Of a DNA stretch of 64,000 bases, positions 45,395 to 58,800 are shown piece after piece. Both the position numbers and the translations under genes were made by a program. Numbering within the stretch: position 1 is the first letter of the stretch; each line of letters begins with the position of its first letter. This DNA comes from Alopecurus myosuroides (lineage: Eukaryota > Streptophyta > Magnoliopsida > Poales > Poaceae), in NCBI GenBank assembly GCA_028641055.1, contig CM054060.1, forward strand, positions 161,918,696 through 161,982,695. Direction: 5' to 3'. Below the pieces are notes generated by a model. It searched no databases. It was given only the letters and a program-made list of their open reading frames with translations, and had not been told where the DNA came from.

Positions 45395-45885
45395 TAGATA
45401 ACCTACATAAGAGATGCATTTTTATCATTAAAAATCTCGTCATTTCTATACAACCACAACGACCATATCACGCCGAGCGTTCCCACCATAATAAGTCGTT
45501 TAAACCTAAACTCCACACTGTTCAGCCAGTTGCCAAAATTATTGGCAATGCTTGTTGGTGGGTATAAGGTTGAACCTATTTGGATGATTCACCATATAGA
45601 ACTAGCAAATTTACACTCGAAAAAAAATGTTTAATCGTCTCGTCCTTCTGACATAAGACGAACCTTTTACTGTGCGTTTTGCAAGGTTATCTTTAGTGAG
45701 AACTACACCTCGACGAAGATACCACGCAAAGGGTTCTCCTTATGTGGAATAGCCTCCCAGTTCCATGCAAATTGCAGTGGACATAAACGAGTCGCCAACA
45801 TATGAATAACATCCGATGACACTGGATCGCCGGTCACCTTCACAATGGCAATGGGCAACGAGGGTTATCAAACGGCGCTGGTGCA
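45395..45885 (-). mobile_element. LINE 3' fragment
   Basis: On the minus strand, with frame changes, the readable pieces are WYLRRGVVLTKDNLAKR, the DETIKHFF zf-RVT core and SLWLYRNDEIFNDKNAS, the tail of plant LINE ORF2. Same family as the 12230-12500 and 24270-25277 fragments. Confidence 0.72.
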
Positions 45886-45901
45886 ATAGAATGGAGCTCA
45901 T

Positions 45902-47507
45902 TGAAGGTATCACACACCTGTTGGGAGACCCCAAGAGGAAGGTATGACGTAGTCAAGCAGCAAATTTCCCTAGTTAGGAACGAGGGTTATCAATCCAGTA
46001 GAACTTCAAAATCTCTCAGTATGTTGCTTGTGCACGATGTCAGAAATATAACTGTTGACGAGAGCCAAGTGTGGACCTGCACACAGAACACAAACTCTCT
46101 GTTGCTCCCAACTTTCCGAGAAGATTGTCAATCTTTGTCTTACTGAAAACTAGAGAATTAATTATATCGAATGGTTGGAGAATATTAAATGAAAACGGAA
46201 CAGCGAGCAAGCAATGATGAAAGCAAATAAACAAGGTTGTAATCAATAAGAAAAATAGGACCGAGGGCTATAGTTTCACCAGTGGTGTCTCTCCTAAGAA
46301 CAATAAACATTTTATGTGAATAAAATTACGGCTAGAAAATTGACAAATCATGAACGTATAACAATACTATTATGACGAAATATAGTTCACGGTTCTAACA
46401 TTATACGCATTACGTCAAGATAAATAGACTGTTATCTGACAACATATATTATTAAAAGTCCACCTTGAGACAGGAATCCATCAAATATCGTTGATATTAA
46501 GTTGCAGCAACGAAGTGATTACTTGTGTGCAACCAACAAATGCATAAAAAACAATACGTAATGTAATCAATAATCCTCATCCGTAGATAAGAACACCGTT
46601 GTTTTCTCCCTAGTGGCAACATCGCATCCTCCGCCTGTCACGTTTTTGTCACTCGAACACAGATGCAAAGGAGGCATGGACCCACTATCTAGCATATAAA
46701 CTCTCTCTTGGAGGTGCATACAATAACTTGTCCAAGGAAATCATACACACCAGAGAGCATTGCAAGACAAGATTAAAAACTCTCTAAAGATATAGGTGAA
46801 GCAACTCAATATCATGAAGAAAATGATCATAATCTCATGGTTCATCGGATCCCAACAAACATAGCATGTATTAATTATATAACGGTGATCGAGATCATGT
46901 AGGGAAGCTCACAAGATTTAAACATGTGGTACAAGGAGGATATAAAACCATCTAGCTACTGTTATGGACCCGTAGTCCCGGGATGAACTAATCACGCATC
47001 TCCCTAGATGCGATCGGTGACAGCCCCCCTCTACGGCAGGGTGCCGGAGCAGGACTCTAGAAGTCCTGGATTGGACTTTCAATGTGAAGGTGCCTATGTA
47101 TCTGTTTGATGGACAACTTCTCCATCCCCAAAAATTTTAGGGTTGAAGGCAACTTATAGGCGAAGAGGCGGTGGCCAGGGCCATGAGGGGCCCACCAGGC
47201 GCGGCCTACGATGGACCCGCGCCTGGGGGTCACCTGGTGCCCCTGGCTCCCCTCCGGCTCTCTTTTGGACTCCGTCTTCGTTCTAGTTAAAAAATGACTT
47301 CATGAATTTTCAGGACTTTTGGCGAATATTTTCTTCAGAACTTTTCTGAAACATAAAAACAACAGAAAATAGAATCTTGCTCTAGGCATGTTGTTAATAG
47401 GTTACTCCATGAAATCATATGGAAAGTGAAACATGTAGAAAAATGTACGAACATCAAGAAAACAAGCATGGAACATCACAAATTAGAGATACGTTTGGGA
47501 CGTATCA
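45902..47507 (-). repeat. LTR of the minus-strand Athila-like element (about 1606 bp)
   Basis: On the minus strand it starts TGATACGTCCCAAACGTATC and ends CCCAACAGGTGTGTGATACC then TTCA. It is homologous along its length to the plus-strand LTRs at 52367, 59208 and 61787, including the CTCCAAGAGAGAGTTTATAT block and the (C)TAGTAGCAA/GGGAGAAAAC block. Confidence 0.8.
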
Positions 47508-47658
47508 GTATCCCCAAGCTTAACTCCCGCTCGTCCTCGAGTAAGTAACTTTGAGGTGACATGCTACCCACACAATCTTGATCAAGTAGTAATGTAAAGC
47601 ATGTAAACTAGTATCAAATGAATAAGATCTGGGGTTTATAATTGACACCGAATGAGTA

Positions 47659-50600
47659 ATGCAAGCGGTGTGGAACATTAGGGGCACAAATGATAAGAAT
47701 AGGCACACAGCAGCTCGGAATCTTGCGGAGGACTGCCAGGCATCCGTGATGGTAGAGTCCAAACAAGAACATGTCGATCGTTTCCTTTTAATGCAATTGT
47801 TGGGTCCGCGGTACGATGGTTTCATGTCTCTCCCCGCGGTGGGCACGGCCGGGGGTATCATTGTCGCCTGGCAGCCCAGGTTGGTTACCGTCTCCTACCA
47901 GCGCGTCGATGAGTTTTCCCTTACGACCTTCTTCTCCTTCGTGGACGGCGGAGAGTGGTGGCACACCACAGTTTATGGTCCCACGGACGACACGCGGAAA
48001 CTGGCCTTCTTGGATGAGCTTAAGGAGATCCGCACCTGCTGTAATGGGCTTTGGACAGTAGCGGGCGATTTTAACCTCATCGTCGATGCCGCGGACAAAA
48101 ACCAGGGAGTTCTTAATCGTCGCATGATGGGAAGGTTCAAACGCCTGCTCACGGACTTAGAGCTTGCTGAGGCCCCCCTCACAGGCAGATGGTTCACCTG
48201 GTCCAATGAACGCGCTAACCCAACTCTCGCCAAATTGGATAGGTGGTTCTACTCGGTGGATTGGGATACCACGTTTCCAAACAGCCTGCTCCAAGCCCTC
48301 TCGACGAACATCTCCGATCACTGTGCGATTCAAATGTCGACCAACGTGTGCTTCCACACGAAGCGGCGGTTTCACTTCGAGAGCTTCTGGCCCACTCAGG
48401 AGGGTTTTCTAGAAGCAGTTTCCCAAAACTGGGCGCTTCCCACATCTGATAACGACCCTCTCCTCACCTTCGACACCAAGCTGCGGAGTACCGGACGCAT
48501 GCTCGCCTCATGGGGCCAGAAACGAGTTGGGAACATCAAGCAGCAGCTCATGCTTGCGAACGAAATCATACTGCAGCTGGACATTGCCCAGGACCGCAGA
48601 TCGCTATCTTTTGGTGAAAGCTGGCTCAGGAAGCAACTAAAGAAACGTCTTCTCGGGCTATCCTCTCTGCAGCGTACCATTGCTAGGCAACGCTCAAGGC
48701 TACTTTGGCTCCAAGAAGGGGATGCCAACACAGCTTATTTCCACTCCCACGCTAGCAACCGCAGACGGCGAAATCACCTCTTCAAGTTGTCCCGCGATGG
48801 TAACATTGCCACTACGCAACAAGGCATGAATGAGATCAGTACTACCTTCTTTGAAGATCTTATTGGTACGCCAAAGCCCCGTTCTGCCACGCTCAATCTG
48901 GATTCTCTCGACTTTCCTACGGTTGACCTCACCGAGCTGGATGACGACTTCACGGAGAAGGAAATTCTCGAGGCCATTATGGACTTACCACCTGACAAGG
49001 CGCCTGGCCCCGATGGCTTTACGATTCGTTTCTACCGCTGCTGCTGGCCTATCATCAAGGACGATCTACTGAGAGTCATTCGCCACCTCACACGCTCAGA
49101 TTGCAGAAGCTTTCAATCTCTGAATAGCGCGTTCATCACCCTGCTACCAAAAAGGCCCGGGGCTACGGACATACAGGACTTTCGCCCGATCAGTCTCCTG
49201 CACAGCGTCGCAAAAATTTTCTCGAAGGCGCTCGCGAACCGGCTAGCCCCCAAACTCCATGAGCTCGTGGCACCTAATCAAAGTGCGTACATCAAAGGGC
49301 GCACGATCCAAGATAACTTCATGCTGGTTAATCAATCGCTCAAGACGTTTCATCGGAGGCGCATCCCGGCCCTGTTCCTCAAACTTGACATTGCACACGC
49401 GTTCGATTCCCTCTCTTGGCCCTTTCTCCTCGAAGTGCTGGAGAGGCGCGGGTTCGGAGCAAAATTTCGCTCCTGGGTGGCCACCTCGCTGGCTTCTGCG
49501 AATACCAAGGTACTGGTTAACGGTTTTCCGGGCGAGCAGATCTTCCACGCCAGTGGATTAAGACAAGGTGACCCAGCCTCGCCGCAATTCTTCATCATAG
49601 TCATGGATGTTCTCACAGCCGTCTTTCAAAAGGCAGAAGAGGCTGGGTTCTTCACTGCTCTCACTCGTTGGGGCATCAGGCACCGCCTCTCCTTGTACGC
49701 CGACGACGTTGCGATGTTTCTCCGGCCTTGTATGGAAGAACTAGCTGCTGCCCACCGCCTGCTTGAGTGCTTTGGGGACGCGTCCGGCCTTCGCACGAAC
49801 ATGACCAAAAGCGCGATGATGCCGACCCGCTGCGAGGACGTGAACATGGCCACTCTTGCGGGGGCATTCCCTTGTCCGACGACGGCATTCCCATGCAAGT
49901 ACTTGGGGCTCCCCCTCTCACCCAGAGCCCTGCGGAAGATCGACTGGCAACCTCTCATCGACGAGTTGTCACGGCGGCTGGCATCCTGGCGCACTTCCCT
50001 GCTTACCGAGGGCGGGCGGCTGGTGCTCATTTCATCAGTGCTCATGATGCTCTCGGTTTATCACATGTTATCCTTGGATCTGCCGCCGTGGGTGCTGAAG
50101 ACGATCAATAAAATTTGAAGGCGTTTTTTCTGGCGAGGAGCCGAGGACGCCAGGGGCGGCAGCTGTAAGGTCGCCTGGAATCTGGTCTGCATGCCAAAAA
50201 GCGTGGGAGGCCTTGGACTCCACAATTTGCGCATGCTCAATGATGCGTTGCGGATCCGATGGCGATGGCTGGAGAAAACAGGACCCCTTCACGCCTGGTC
50301 TGGTCTTCAGTTCAATCTGACAGAGAACGCTGAATCCTTCGCGCGTGGGGCGATAAAATGCACCATCGGCAACGGCCCGGACGGCCTCCTTCTGGTTCGA
50401 TCGCTGGATCAATGGGCAATGTGCCGCCGACATCGCTCCGGCGCTAGTGCGGCTCGTTTCGCCCAAGAGTGCCCTGCATCTCTCAGTTCAGCAGGCACTT
50501 CTGAATAATAGGTGGATCGAGACTATCCGCGGCATCAGTGGCATAGAGGCCATCGTCCAGTTCATTGGATTATGGCAGGAGCTCAGCCAGGCCCCCCTCT

Positions 50601-51183
50601 CTCGGACGCCCCCGACGAATTCAGATGGCTGCTTGCTGCCAGTGGGACGTACTCTGCTAAAACGGCCTACAATGGCCTTTGGCTGGGCTCAACAAAGGCC
50701 GATTTTGCGGCCATTCTATGGAGCAGCTGGGCGCCACTTAAGGAGAAGTTGTTCCTATGGCTCGCTCTGAGAAATCGTTGCTGGACGGGAGATCGACTCT
50801 TGGCGAGAAGGTTGAACGGGCCTGCTGCTTGTCCTCTGTGCGATCAGGTGGCCGAATCCATCGATCATCTCCTGATGCAATGTCCCACGGCGCGCTCTAT
50901 CTGGTATACGGTACTTCACAAGTTCGAGCTGTCGCGGTTTGTTCCGCTTCACGACGCCACGCTCAGAGGGTGGTGGTCTAGTCTGGCGGGCTGCTCACCT
51001 AGGAGAAAAAGGACCGAGCTCGCAACGCTGAGTGTAGCGTGTTGTCGTCGCTTGTGGTTAGAGCGCAACAATAGACACTTTGAGCGCGTTATCTCTACGG
51101 AGCAGATGGTCGCTAGTAGGATTATAGAGGATGTTAGTCTTTGGGCTGCGGCCAGGCAGAGAGCGGGCAGACGTGAGGAGTAG
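47659..51183 (+). pseudogene. ORF2: LINE ORF2 (endonuclease, reverse transcriptase, zf-RVT), one stop and two frameshifts
   Basis: The first open part is 819 codons (47659-50118). The apurinic endonuclease domain runs from WNIRGTNDKNRH with GDFN (residue ~135), TWSNE and SDHC (~218). The RT domain has DKAPGPDGF, the NQSAYIKGRTIQDNF block, SGLRQGDPASPQFF and catalytic YADD (~679). A TGA at 50116-50118 interrupts it. The frame continues (RFFWRGAEDARGG) to about 50380, then shifts to RLVSPKSALHLSVQQALLNN, and again near 50610 to DAPDEFRWLLAASGTYSAKT, zf-RVT CPLCDQVAESIDHLLMQCPT and a TAG at 51181-51183. So the catalytic EN and RT domains are open but the C-terminal part is broken. Confidence 0.92.
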
Positions 51184-51291
51184 CCTCGTAGTTTATTTCT
51201 GTTTTTTAGCTGGTAGTCTGTAACAACAACCTGCTGTATTCCCCCCCTTAATGTCATGACATGCTTAGGCATGTTCTTGAAAAAAAGAAAA
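47664..51291 (+). mobile_element. L1-clade LINE, 5'-truncated, 3.6 kb, with TSD
   Basis: Flanked by AGTAATGCA at 47655-47663 and 51292-51300, a perfect 9-bp TSD. It ends in an impure A-rich tail (GAAAAAAAGAAAA). It contains the endonuclease, reverse transcriptase and zf-RVT parts of ORF2; ORF1 and the start of ORF2 are missing, as expected from incomplete reverse transcription. It is inserted in the internal region of the minus-strand Athila-like element. Confidence 0.93.
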
Positions 51292-52366
51292 AGTAATGCA
51301 CAAACCATTAGGAAAACTAAAGTAAAAAAACTTTCAATGAATCAGTAATAAAAGACCATCTACCGTGCAAGGTATATTAAAAATGATTTAAGCATCAAGA
51401 AAAATAATATAATCATCCAACGCATCAAACACTCACAATAATTTTTGTTATGATCAAGTCAATTGATAACAATATGCACGTAGAAAATTATCTTGTTGTT
51501 TGTGCACTAAAAAGAGTAAGCGTTTAGCATTTGTTTATAGCACCAGGATGTTATGGCTAAGAGAACATTATAGGGGGTTTGGATGGTCAATGAAAGAAAG
51601 TTTCACATAACTGAAAGTGATCATTAGACAGGAGGAAGTCTTATAATAAAAACTATACAAGGAATAGTGATTGCCACACAACATATGCACATAGACCTAA
51701 AAGTGTATGAAATCTATCCAATGGAAATAGCGGGGGTGCATCCAACTTGCTTGCTCACGAAGACCTAGATCACTTTTGAGGAGCCTCGTCATTGGAATAT
51801 ATAGTCCAAGTTCTATAATTTATGGATCCCCACATAGTTATACAAGTCATAATAAGAAAACTCTCTCCAAACTGAAGTATAGGTGCTAAGCACAAGTGTG
51901 GAATAAAGAATAGTAATGATGCCGCCCTCTCTCTCTCTTTAGTGGCCTCCGTGGTTCTTTTATATTTTATCTCATTTATCTTCTTTGGGATCTTTCCTTT
52001 TTGGCCTCTTTGGGCTCTTTTCGTGGTCTCTTTGGGCTCTTTTAAATACTCACTGGTAGGGGAAGCATTCTATATTACAATGAATCATCACACTTTTAGT
52101 ACTTATAAATCATAATAAAATCTTTGATGTATCAAACTGAATATAACAATGAAGCATGTCATCAAGTAACATAATATAGATGAATGTTGTATGGCATTAT
52201 ATCTCGGAACGGCTATTGAAATTCCGTGATACGTAGGTATGGTTCCTGTTTTGAGGAAGATATATGGTCCTATGTGTAGGAGAACATGATGAAGACCTCC
52301 CCACGGGGTTTGGATGTACCGGCGAAGTATGCACCTACTCTCGAGGTAAGAAAGGGAAATCCACAA

Positions 52367-53964
52367 TGATATGTTGCAAACACATCAATATTTTTTATGC
52401 TACATGGTTGTTTTCTACCCAATACGTTTTGGTTTCCACATGTTTTCTATTGTTTTCTGGATGTTTTCATAGACTAACCTATTAACGAGATGCCCCAGGT
52501 CAATTGTTATTTTCTGCTATTTTCTATTTAAAAAATGTTCTTAAATAAATATTCTCAGAAAGGGCTGAAAATCCACAGAGATATTTTTTTACCCGTAACG
52601 AAGACGAAGTACAAAGAAAAGCCGAAGGGGGGCCAGGGCGTGCTAGGCGCGGCCCCTAAGGACCCTGGCCACCCCTCTCATCGACTCTTTGCCTATAAAT
52701 TTCCTTTAACCCTAAAAACATTAGGGACAGAGTTATTTTCCACGAAAACATACAGAGAGGCGTCGTCACCTCGAAAGTCCAATCTAGGGCTTCTGCAGCC
52801 CTGTTTCCAGCACCCTATCGGAGAGGGGAATCATCATCGGAGGCCTCTACATCGCCATGATCTCCTCCAGACAGATGCGTGAGTAGTTCATCTCGGCACT
52901 ATGGGTCCGTAGCAGTAGCTAGACGGTTGTTCTCTCCCATATGCCTCCATGTTTAGAGTCTCGTGAGCTGCCTCACATGATCAAGACCAGCGTTATGTAA
53001 TTGTGCATGTTGTGTTTGCTGGAATCCGATGAACCATGAGATTATGATTATTTTGTTCATACCAATCTGAGATGCTTCACTTATATTCTTAGAGAATTTT
53101 AATCTTCTCTTTTAATGCTCTCTGGTGTTTATGATTGTCTTGTCCACATAGTTTTTTTTCACCTCCAAGAGAGGGTTTATATGCTAGATGGTAGGTTCAT
53201 GCCTCCCTTACATCTGTGCTCAAGTGACAGAAACATGACAGATAGGGGATGTCTTGTTGCTACTAGGGAGAAAACAATGTACTCTTGTGTACGGACGAGG
53301 ATCATTGCTTACATTTCGTATTGTTCTTAATGCATTTATCTACTGCACATAAAGCAATCACTTCGTTGCTGCAACTTAATACCAGAGAAATTTGTTGGAT
53401 AGCTTTCTTGAGGTGGCCTTTTAGATAGGGATGCATGTTGGGTAGCGGTCCATATGCCTTGACATAATGCCTAAAATGTTAGAACCCGTGAACTATATCT
53501 CATTATAATAGTATTGTTATATGTTTATGATTTGTCAATTCCCAGCTTCAATTTGTTCACCCAGCATGTTTGTTTTCTTTGGAGAGACACCGCTAGTGAT
53601 CCTATGGCCCCCAGTCCTATTTTCCTTATATTTGGAACCTTCTTTAAAGCACTTTCATAATTGTTTCCTTGCTGTTCTATTTTTATTCTATTTACTTTTC
53701 AAGACTCTATACATTTAATTCTGTAGTTTTCAGCTAGCACGGAAGATTGAAAACCTTCCAGAAAGTTGGGGGCAAGAGAGAGTTTGTGTTTGTGTGTAGG
53801 TTCCACGCTTGTTGACGCCCCAGACAACAAGAAACCTTCTCCAAGACTACAAAGTCCTACTGGTTCGATAAATCCTGGTTTCTTAACTGGGGGAAATTTC
53901 CGCTAGACTATATCATACCTTCCGCGTGGGGTCTCTCAATGAGCGAGTGATCACATGAGCATCA
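52367..53964 (+). repeat. LTR-1 (5' LTR) of the plus-strand Athila-like element
   Basis: Starts TGATATGTTGCAAACACATC and ends CACATGAGCATCA, 1598 bp, directly before the primer-binding site. A TATAAA at 52694-52699 is the likely promoter. Confidence 0.8.
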
Positions 53965-53975
53965 AGTAATTTTTT

Positions 53976-53993
53976 TGGCGCCATTACCCGGGA
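53976..53993 (+). promoter_or_regulatory. Primer-binding site resembling tRNA-Asp type
   Basis: TGGCGCCATTACCCGGGA lies 11 bases after LTR-1. It matches, with two or three changes, the TGGCGCCGTTGCCGGGGA tract used by Athila-lineage and related elements. Confidence 0.75.
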
Positions 53994-54189
53994 CTTATGG
54001 CTTGCTACAAGGGAGTCTCAAACTTCCACTCCCTTTATTTTGTTTTGTTCTTGCTTAGTTCACTTTTGTTTAGTCTTGTTTTCTCTTTATCAAAACCCCC
54101 CAAAAAATTAGTTCTCTAGTTTCTAGTCTTTTATTTGTCTTGTTATTTAGTTTTCGTCTTCGCGTTAGTTTTTGTTGTTTTTAGCTAAG

Positions 54190-54465
54190 ATGTCTACCCC
54201 TAATTTTTTTATGAAAGTTGTGAAGGTAGGAAGTGGATTCATTACTAGAAGAAACAATATTGAAGAATTATTTAACCATGTTAATGGGCTTCGTGATTTT
54301 AATGCTAAACCTGTAGTTAAACTTGCCCATAACTACGAGACTGATGTAGCTTCTTTGGTTGCCATGATAGAAATTAGGTTTGCCAACCTCAGTCCTATTA
54401 TACAACACATGTTTCTTAAACTTGATGGCATGAAGAAAGGAGAAAAGAAAGGGATTTTGTGTTGA
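54190..54465 (+). pseudogene. Gag-like remnant ORF, 91 codons
   Basis: Begins ATG at 54190 (MSTPNFFMKVVKVGSGFITR) about 200 bp after the primer-binding site, where gag would start, and ends KKGEKKGILC with TGA. Predicted helical, Lys-rich at the end. Too short to be a gag and no zinc knuckle is present; assigned by position only. Confidence 0.35.
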
Positions 54466-55476
54466 ATGCTTTACTCCTGGAATTTAATGACATTGCTACA
54501 GAAGCTAGATAAGTTTTTGTTCGTTATAAGATTCTTGGCTTCGGTCTTGCCATCAATCATACTTTGAAAACTTTAGATATTTATAGAATAATATACGAGG
54601 GAAAAATGAATATGAAAATGAAATTAACATCCCTATACCATTCAAACTTTTAGCAATGTCTGAGGAATTAGAGGAAAATTTTGGTTGGGTTGTTTCAAAG
54701 AATCTCTTTGGTGAAAGTAGTAAACCTAAAAGAGAAGAGAGAGAGTAGATTATTAACCTTTTGTGTGTAAAATACAATGCCTCCATGATGAGTTCGAGCT
54801 CCTCAAATTGAATGATAATACTTGATTCATTCTTCATGCCTAGCTAAAAGGCGTTAAAGAAAAGCGCGCGTGGGAGGCAACCAACTTTGTTTCCCTTTGT
54901 GTTTTCTTTTGTTTTTATTTTTTCTTGGAAATTTTACCTCTGTAACAACCTTTTTTTTGTTTTTGTGCCAAGAGTAACCTCTAATAGAGAGGTTGTGCGA
55001 TTTGGCGAAATTGCTATCCTGAAACAGATTTCCCTGCTGCTACCAAAAAGATTATTTTTCTCAGCCAGAACGTCGGATTTCTTTGAAAAAATAAGAAACA
55101 TGCCCCTGGTTGTTATCTAATATTCATTAGTTTCTCACTTTTTTATTTGAGCAAAAGAAGATTTTCGGAAGAAAAAAAATCATCTTTACCAGCTGTTATG
55201 TTTTGACAGATTTGTGCCAATATTTGTAATTGTCTTTTAATCTTTTTCTTTTGAGATTATTTTTGTTTTTTTGGGGTGGGGGGAGACTTAAATTAAGTTG
55301 TGACAGTATCTAATGTTTTAAATTGATTGTTAGACTTGTGTTGAAACTGAACCAAGTGGATTTATTATTTTTATGCACTAACGTTGCTAATGAAGATTGT
55401 GAGAAGTTTTAGGTGGAGCAAGTTTTCAAGTGTAGGGAGAGAAGTATGATATGATGAGATGAAGGATGAACAAAAT

Positions 55477-55804
55477 CTCAAGCTTGGGGATGCCATGTCA
55501 TCCCAAGACATATCCAAGAAGTACAAGTGTCAAAGCTTGGGGATGCCCAAGGCATCCTCTTCTTCATCAACAAAAATATCAGGTTTCTTTCAAAACACTA
55601 TATTTTTTATTGCTTCACATGATATGTGTTATTCTTGGATCTCAAGCTTGTGGATTCCATGTCATCCCAAGACATATCCAAGAAGTAAAAGTGTCAAAGC
55701 TTGGGGATGCCCAAGGCATCCTCTTCTTCATCAGCAAAAATATCAGGTTTATTTCAAAACACTATATTTTTTATTGCTTCACATGATATTCTTGTTTTAT
55801 TTGA
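55477..55804 (+). repeat. 164-bp direct tandem duplication in segment A
   Basis: TCCCAAGACATATCCAAGAA recurs at 55501 and 55665, with AAGCTTGGGGATGCCCAAGG and the following TTCATCAxCAAAAATATCAG in each unit. Period 164 bp, two copies. A third, single copy of the GATGCCCAAGGCATCC core is in A' at 57325. Confidence 0.85.
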
Positions 55805-58800
55805 TGTAGTGTATGTTTGGGTCCTAGAAGTTTTTTTTTGGAGAGAAACACACTCCATTTTTATTGCCTAGAACACTCTAGTTTTCATTCTTTTTGCTTT
55901 GTGATTGTTCAGTTTTTGCTAGTATTGCATTTAGCTCTTGTTTTTCATTCAAATTTTGTTCGGAGCTTGTTGGTTTTATTCAGCTATATATGATAAGCTC
56001 TCTGGTCTTTTGTAATTATTTTATTTGATATTTGTTTCAAATAAGTTGATTGGTATTGGAGAAGAGTAAAATGTTTCATGCTTATAGTGGTGCAATAGGA
56101 AGCTTGTTTTGACTATGACTTAGGCTTTGGCATGTCATATTAGATGTTATTTTAGCTGTGTGCTTAGTAGTATATGATGTATCATGACTAGTCTAAAATA
56201 TCCGAGAGTGCTTAATGTGCCATTGAAATTAAATCATGTGCTGTTTCCTCATACTGAAGCATGGTATTGTAGTATTCTCCTTTGAATGATTTATCTGGAT
56301 TGACTTGGCGCATGCTCTCATGATGTTCTGACTATATACAAATTCACCTTTAACCTTGATGAACATTTGGTTTTTGACTTGTAATATCTCTTCACGCTTT
56401 GATGGTTGTGGTAATTTTCATGTTACTAAAACACCCCTCTTTTTTTTGAAAGTTTTGAAGTTGCTCTTGTTTTACCTTCCCCTGATTTCTAGTTTGAGCT
56501 TCTTTAATTTATTTCTTTACAAGATTCCTATGCATAAGAAATGGTTTATACTTAAATTTGTTTTATAATTTATTATTGATGCTCTATTTTTCTTAATTCA
56601 TATTTCTTATGTGAGCATTTTCTTCACTTGAAAACACGTGAATCCACTTTTCTGGGCCTAGCTAAAAGGCGTTAAAGAAAAGCACTTCTGGGGAGATAAC
56701 CCATGGTTTCATTTTTGCTTTGTTTTTCTCTGTTTTATTTGATTCACGGGTTTGTTTAATTCTTTAGAAAATCCTTTGTATCTTTCTTTTCATGTTTTAG
56801 TAGTGCCAAGTAAGGTTTTCGACGAGAGTTGGAGTTGGTTTCCGAGTTTCTGCGCAGGAAACAGATTTCTGCCGTCTACCGTAAAAAATCGTATAAAATC
56901 CTGGAAGATCGTAATGATCTGAAGTTTTTTGAGCATATTACTCAGATAATTTTGCAAATTTTTCATTCTTTAAGTTTTTCTATCTGAGCAACGTAAGTGC
57001 CTCGAAAAAAATCGTTTTTACAGACTGTTCTGGTTTTGACAGATTCTGTCATTTTTCTTGTATTTGCTCTTTTGCGATGTTAACTGGGTTTCTTTACTTC
57101 ACAAAACACCAGCGGCTGTAGCTAATATTTAAAATTACAAATAGCACTTGTGACATATAGAACCAATGAATTTTTAATTGTTTCACTAACCCTCTAATGC
57201 GAATTACTGTTTGAGTGTGGTGTGAAGGAAGTTTTCAAGGGTTAAGAGAAGAGGTGATATATGTGATCAAGAAGAGTGCAAGGTCAAAGAATATTTTAAG
57301 AATATTCAAGCATCTAAGCTTGGGGATGCCCAAGGCATCCCCTTCTTCATCAACTATCTATCAGGTCACTTCTCGTGAAACTATATTTTTATCCGGTCAC
57401 ATCATATGAAGTTTACTTGGAGCGTCTGTTTGTTTTTCTTTTGTTTTCCTTTCTGCAATATCATAGTTGGATCCTAGCATTTTTTGTTTGGGATATAGAC
57501 ACGCTCCGCTTTTTTGTTTGAATACTTTCTACTAGTATTCTTAGTTTTTATTCTAGTTGCTGCAAAAATCTTGTTTAGCTCTTGTTTTCATTGCATCTCT
57601 TATTCAGACCTGTAAGTCTTAGTAGAGTTATGTGAGTCCTCTCATGTTTTCTTTCAGTAGTATTTAGAGAGTTTTTTTGTTAAAGCATGATTTGTATGGT
57701 GCTTCTTGGGAAAAGAAATTGCTTCTTGAGGTAGAATTTTTAACGGTGCAAGTAGAAGCTTGTATAGACTATGGCTCGAACTTTTTCATATCATGCTAGA
57801 TGTTATTTTAGTTTTAAAGACTTGTGGTTATTGAGTAGCATTATTAGCATCAAATAGCTGAGAGTGTTTGATGTTCCATTGAAAAATCATGAGTTGTTCT
57901 TGTCATATTGAAGCATAAATTTGTGGTGTTCTCCTTTGAATGTTTTATTTGGTTGACTTGGCGCATGCTCACACCATGTTTATGAATATGAACCAGCCTC
58001 GAATATCCTATATGATAATTTAGTTTTTGAGTTTGTGGTACCACTTATGCTTTTATTAATGATGTTTATGTCGTTATGCATGATTATGGCTCTTACGATC
58101 TCTTGATTTGTCGCTCCCAGTCTTTTGCTAGCCTCCACATGTACTGAATATGAGCTCTACTCGTGCATCCAACTCCAAAAAACAAAAGTTTTCCCATTGT
58201 GTACACCATACCTACCTACATGTGGTAATTAACCGCCACTCCAAAGTAAATTGCTCATGTGTTACCTTTAGAACTTTCAAAATTACTCCTGTTTTAGCTC
58301 ATGAGGACGTAATAGAGAATCTTTATCTCACTTGTTGATTGGACTTTCACACCCTGGACTAGTGGCTTCATCTGCTTATCCAATGATACAAGAGCTGATA
58401 GCGGGGTGCCCAGCCCCAAATTAATAACACAAATTCTCTGCACTTTTTTTGCCCCTGATTTATCAGTCAAAGCATAATTGTGTAAACAAAATAGAAAGAG
58501 GGATGACCTTCTAACCAGATGCGTCCTTCTATGGGAGCCGCTCTTGTGAAGTCTAGTTGGCTTGTGACGAACTGTATTTTCTGTTTACCATTCGTTGACA
58601 TAAGCATACACCTCTCTAAAAAAATGCTTTCAATACCTCTATTTAATAAAATAAAAGCTCTAGCACATGAGTGATCCATGCTTCCCTCTGCGAAGCGCCT
58701 TTGTTTTACTTTTATGTTGAGTCTCCATATTCTAACTTTATGCACGGTTGAGAGAGCATTTTTGCCATTCTGAGTTTTATGTGCATTTGTCCTAGAAACA

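Larger units (their letters stand above)
45902..52366 (-). mobile_element. Athila/Sabrina-like LTR element, minus strand, 5' side lost, split by a LINE
   Basis: The 3' LTR (45902-47507) is preceded on the minus strand by non-coding internal DNA (47508-47663), which resumes after the LINE at 51301 and runs to about 52366. Internal landmarks (GTAGCATGTCACCTCA..., GAGGACGAG...AAGCTTGGGGATA next to the LTR) match the internal regions before the plus-strand LTRs at 59208 and 61787. No gag or pol is seen. The 5' LTR is absent; the upstream side ends where the plus-strand element starts. Confidence 0.7.

Noticed and set aside
47520..47861. 113-codon minus-strand ORF over the LINE start
   Set aside because: It crosses the LINE/LTR-element junction and its TSD, so it is a chance ORF.
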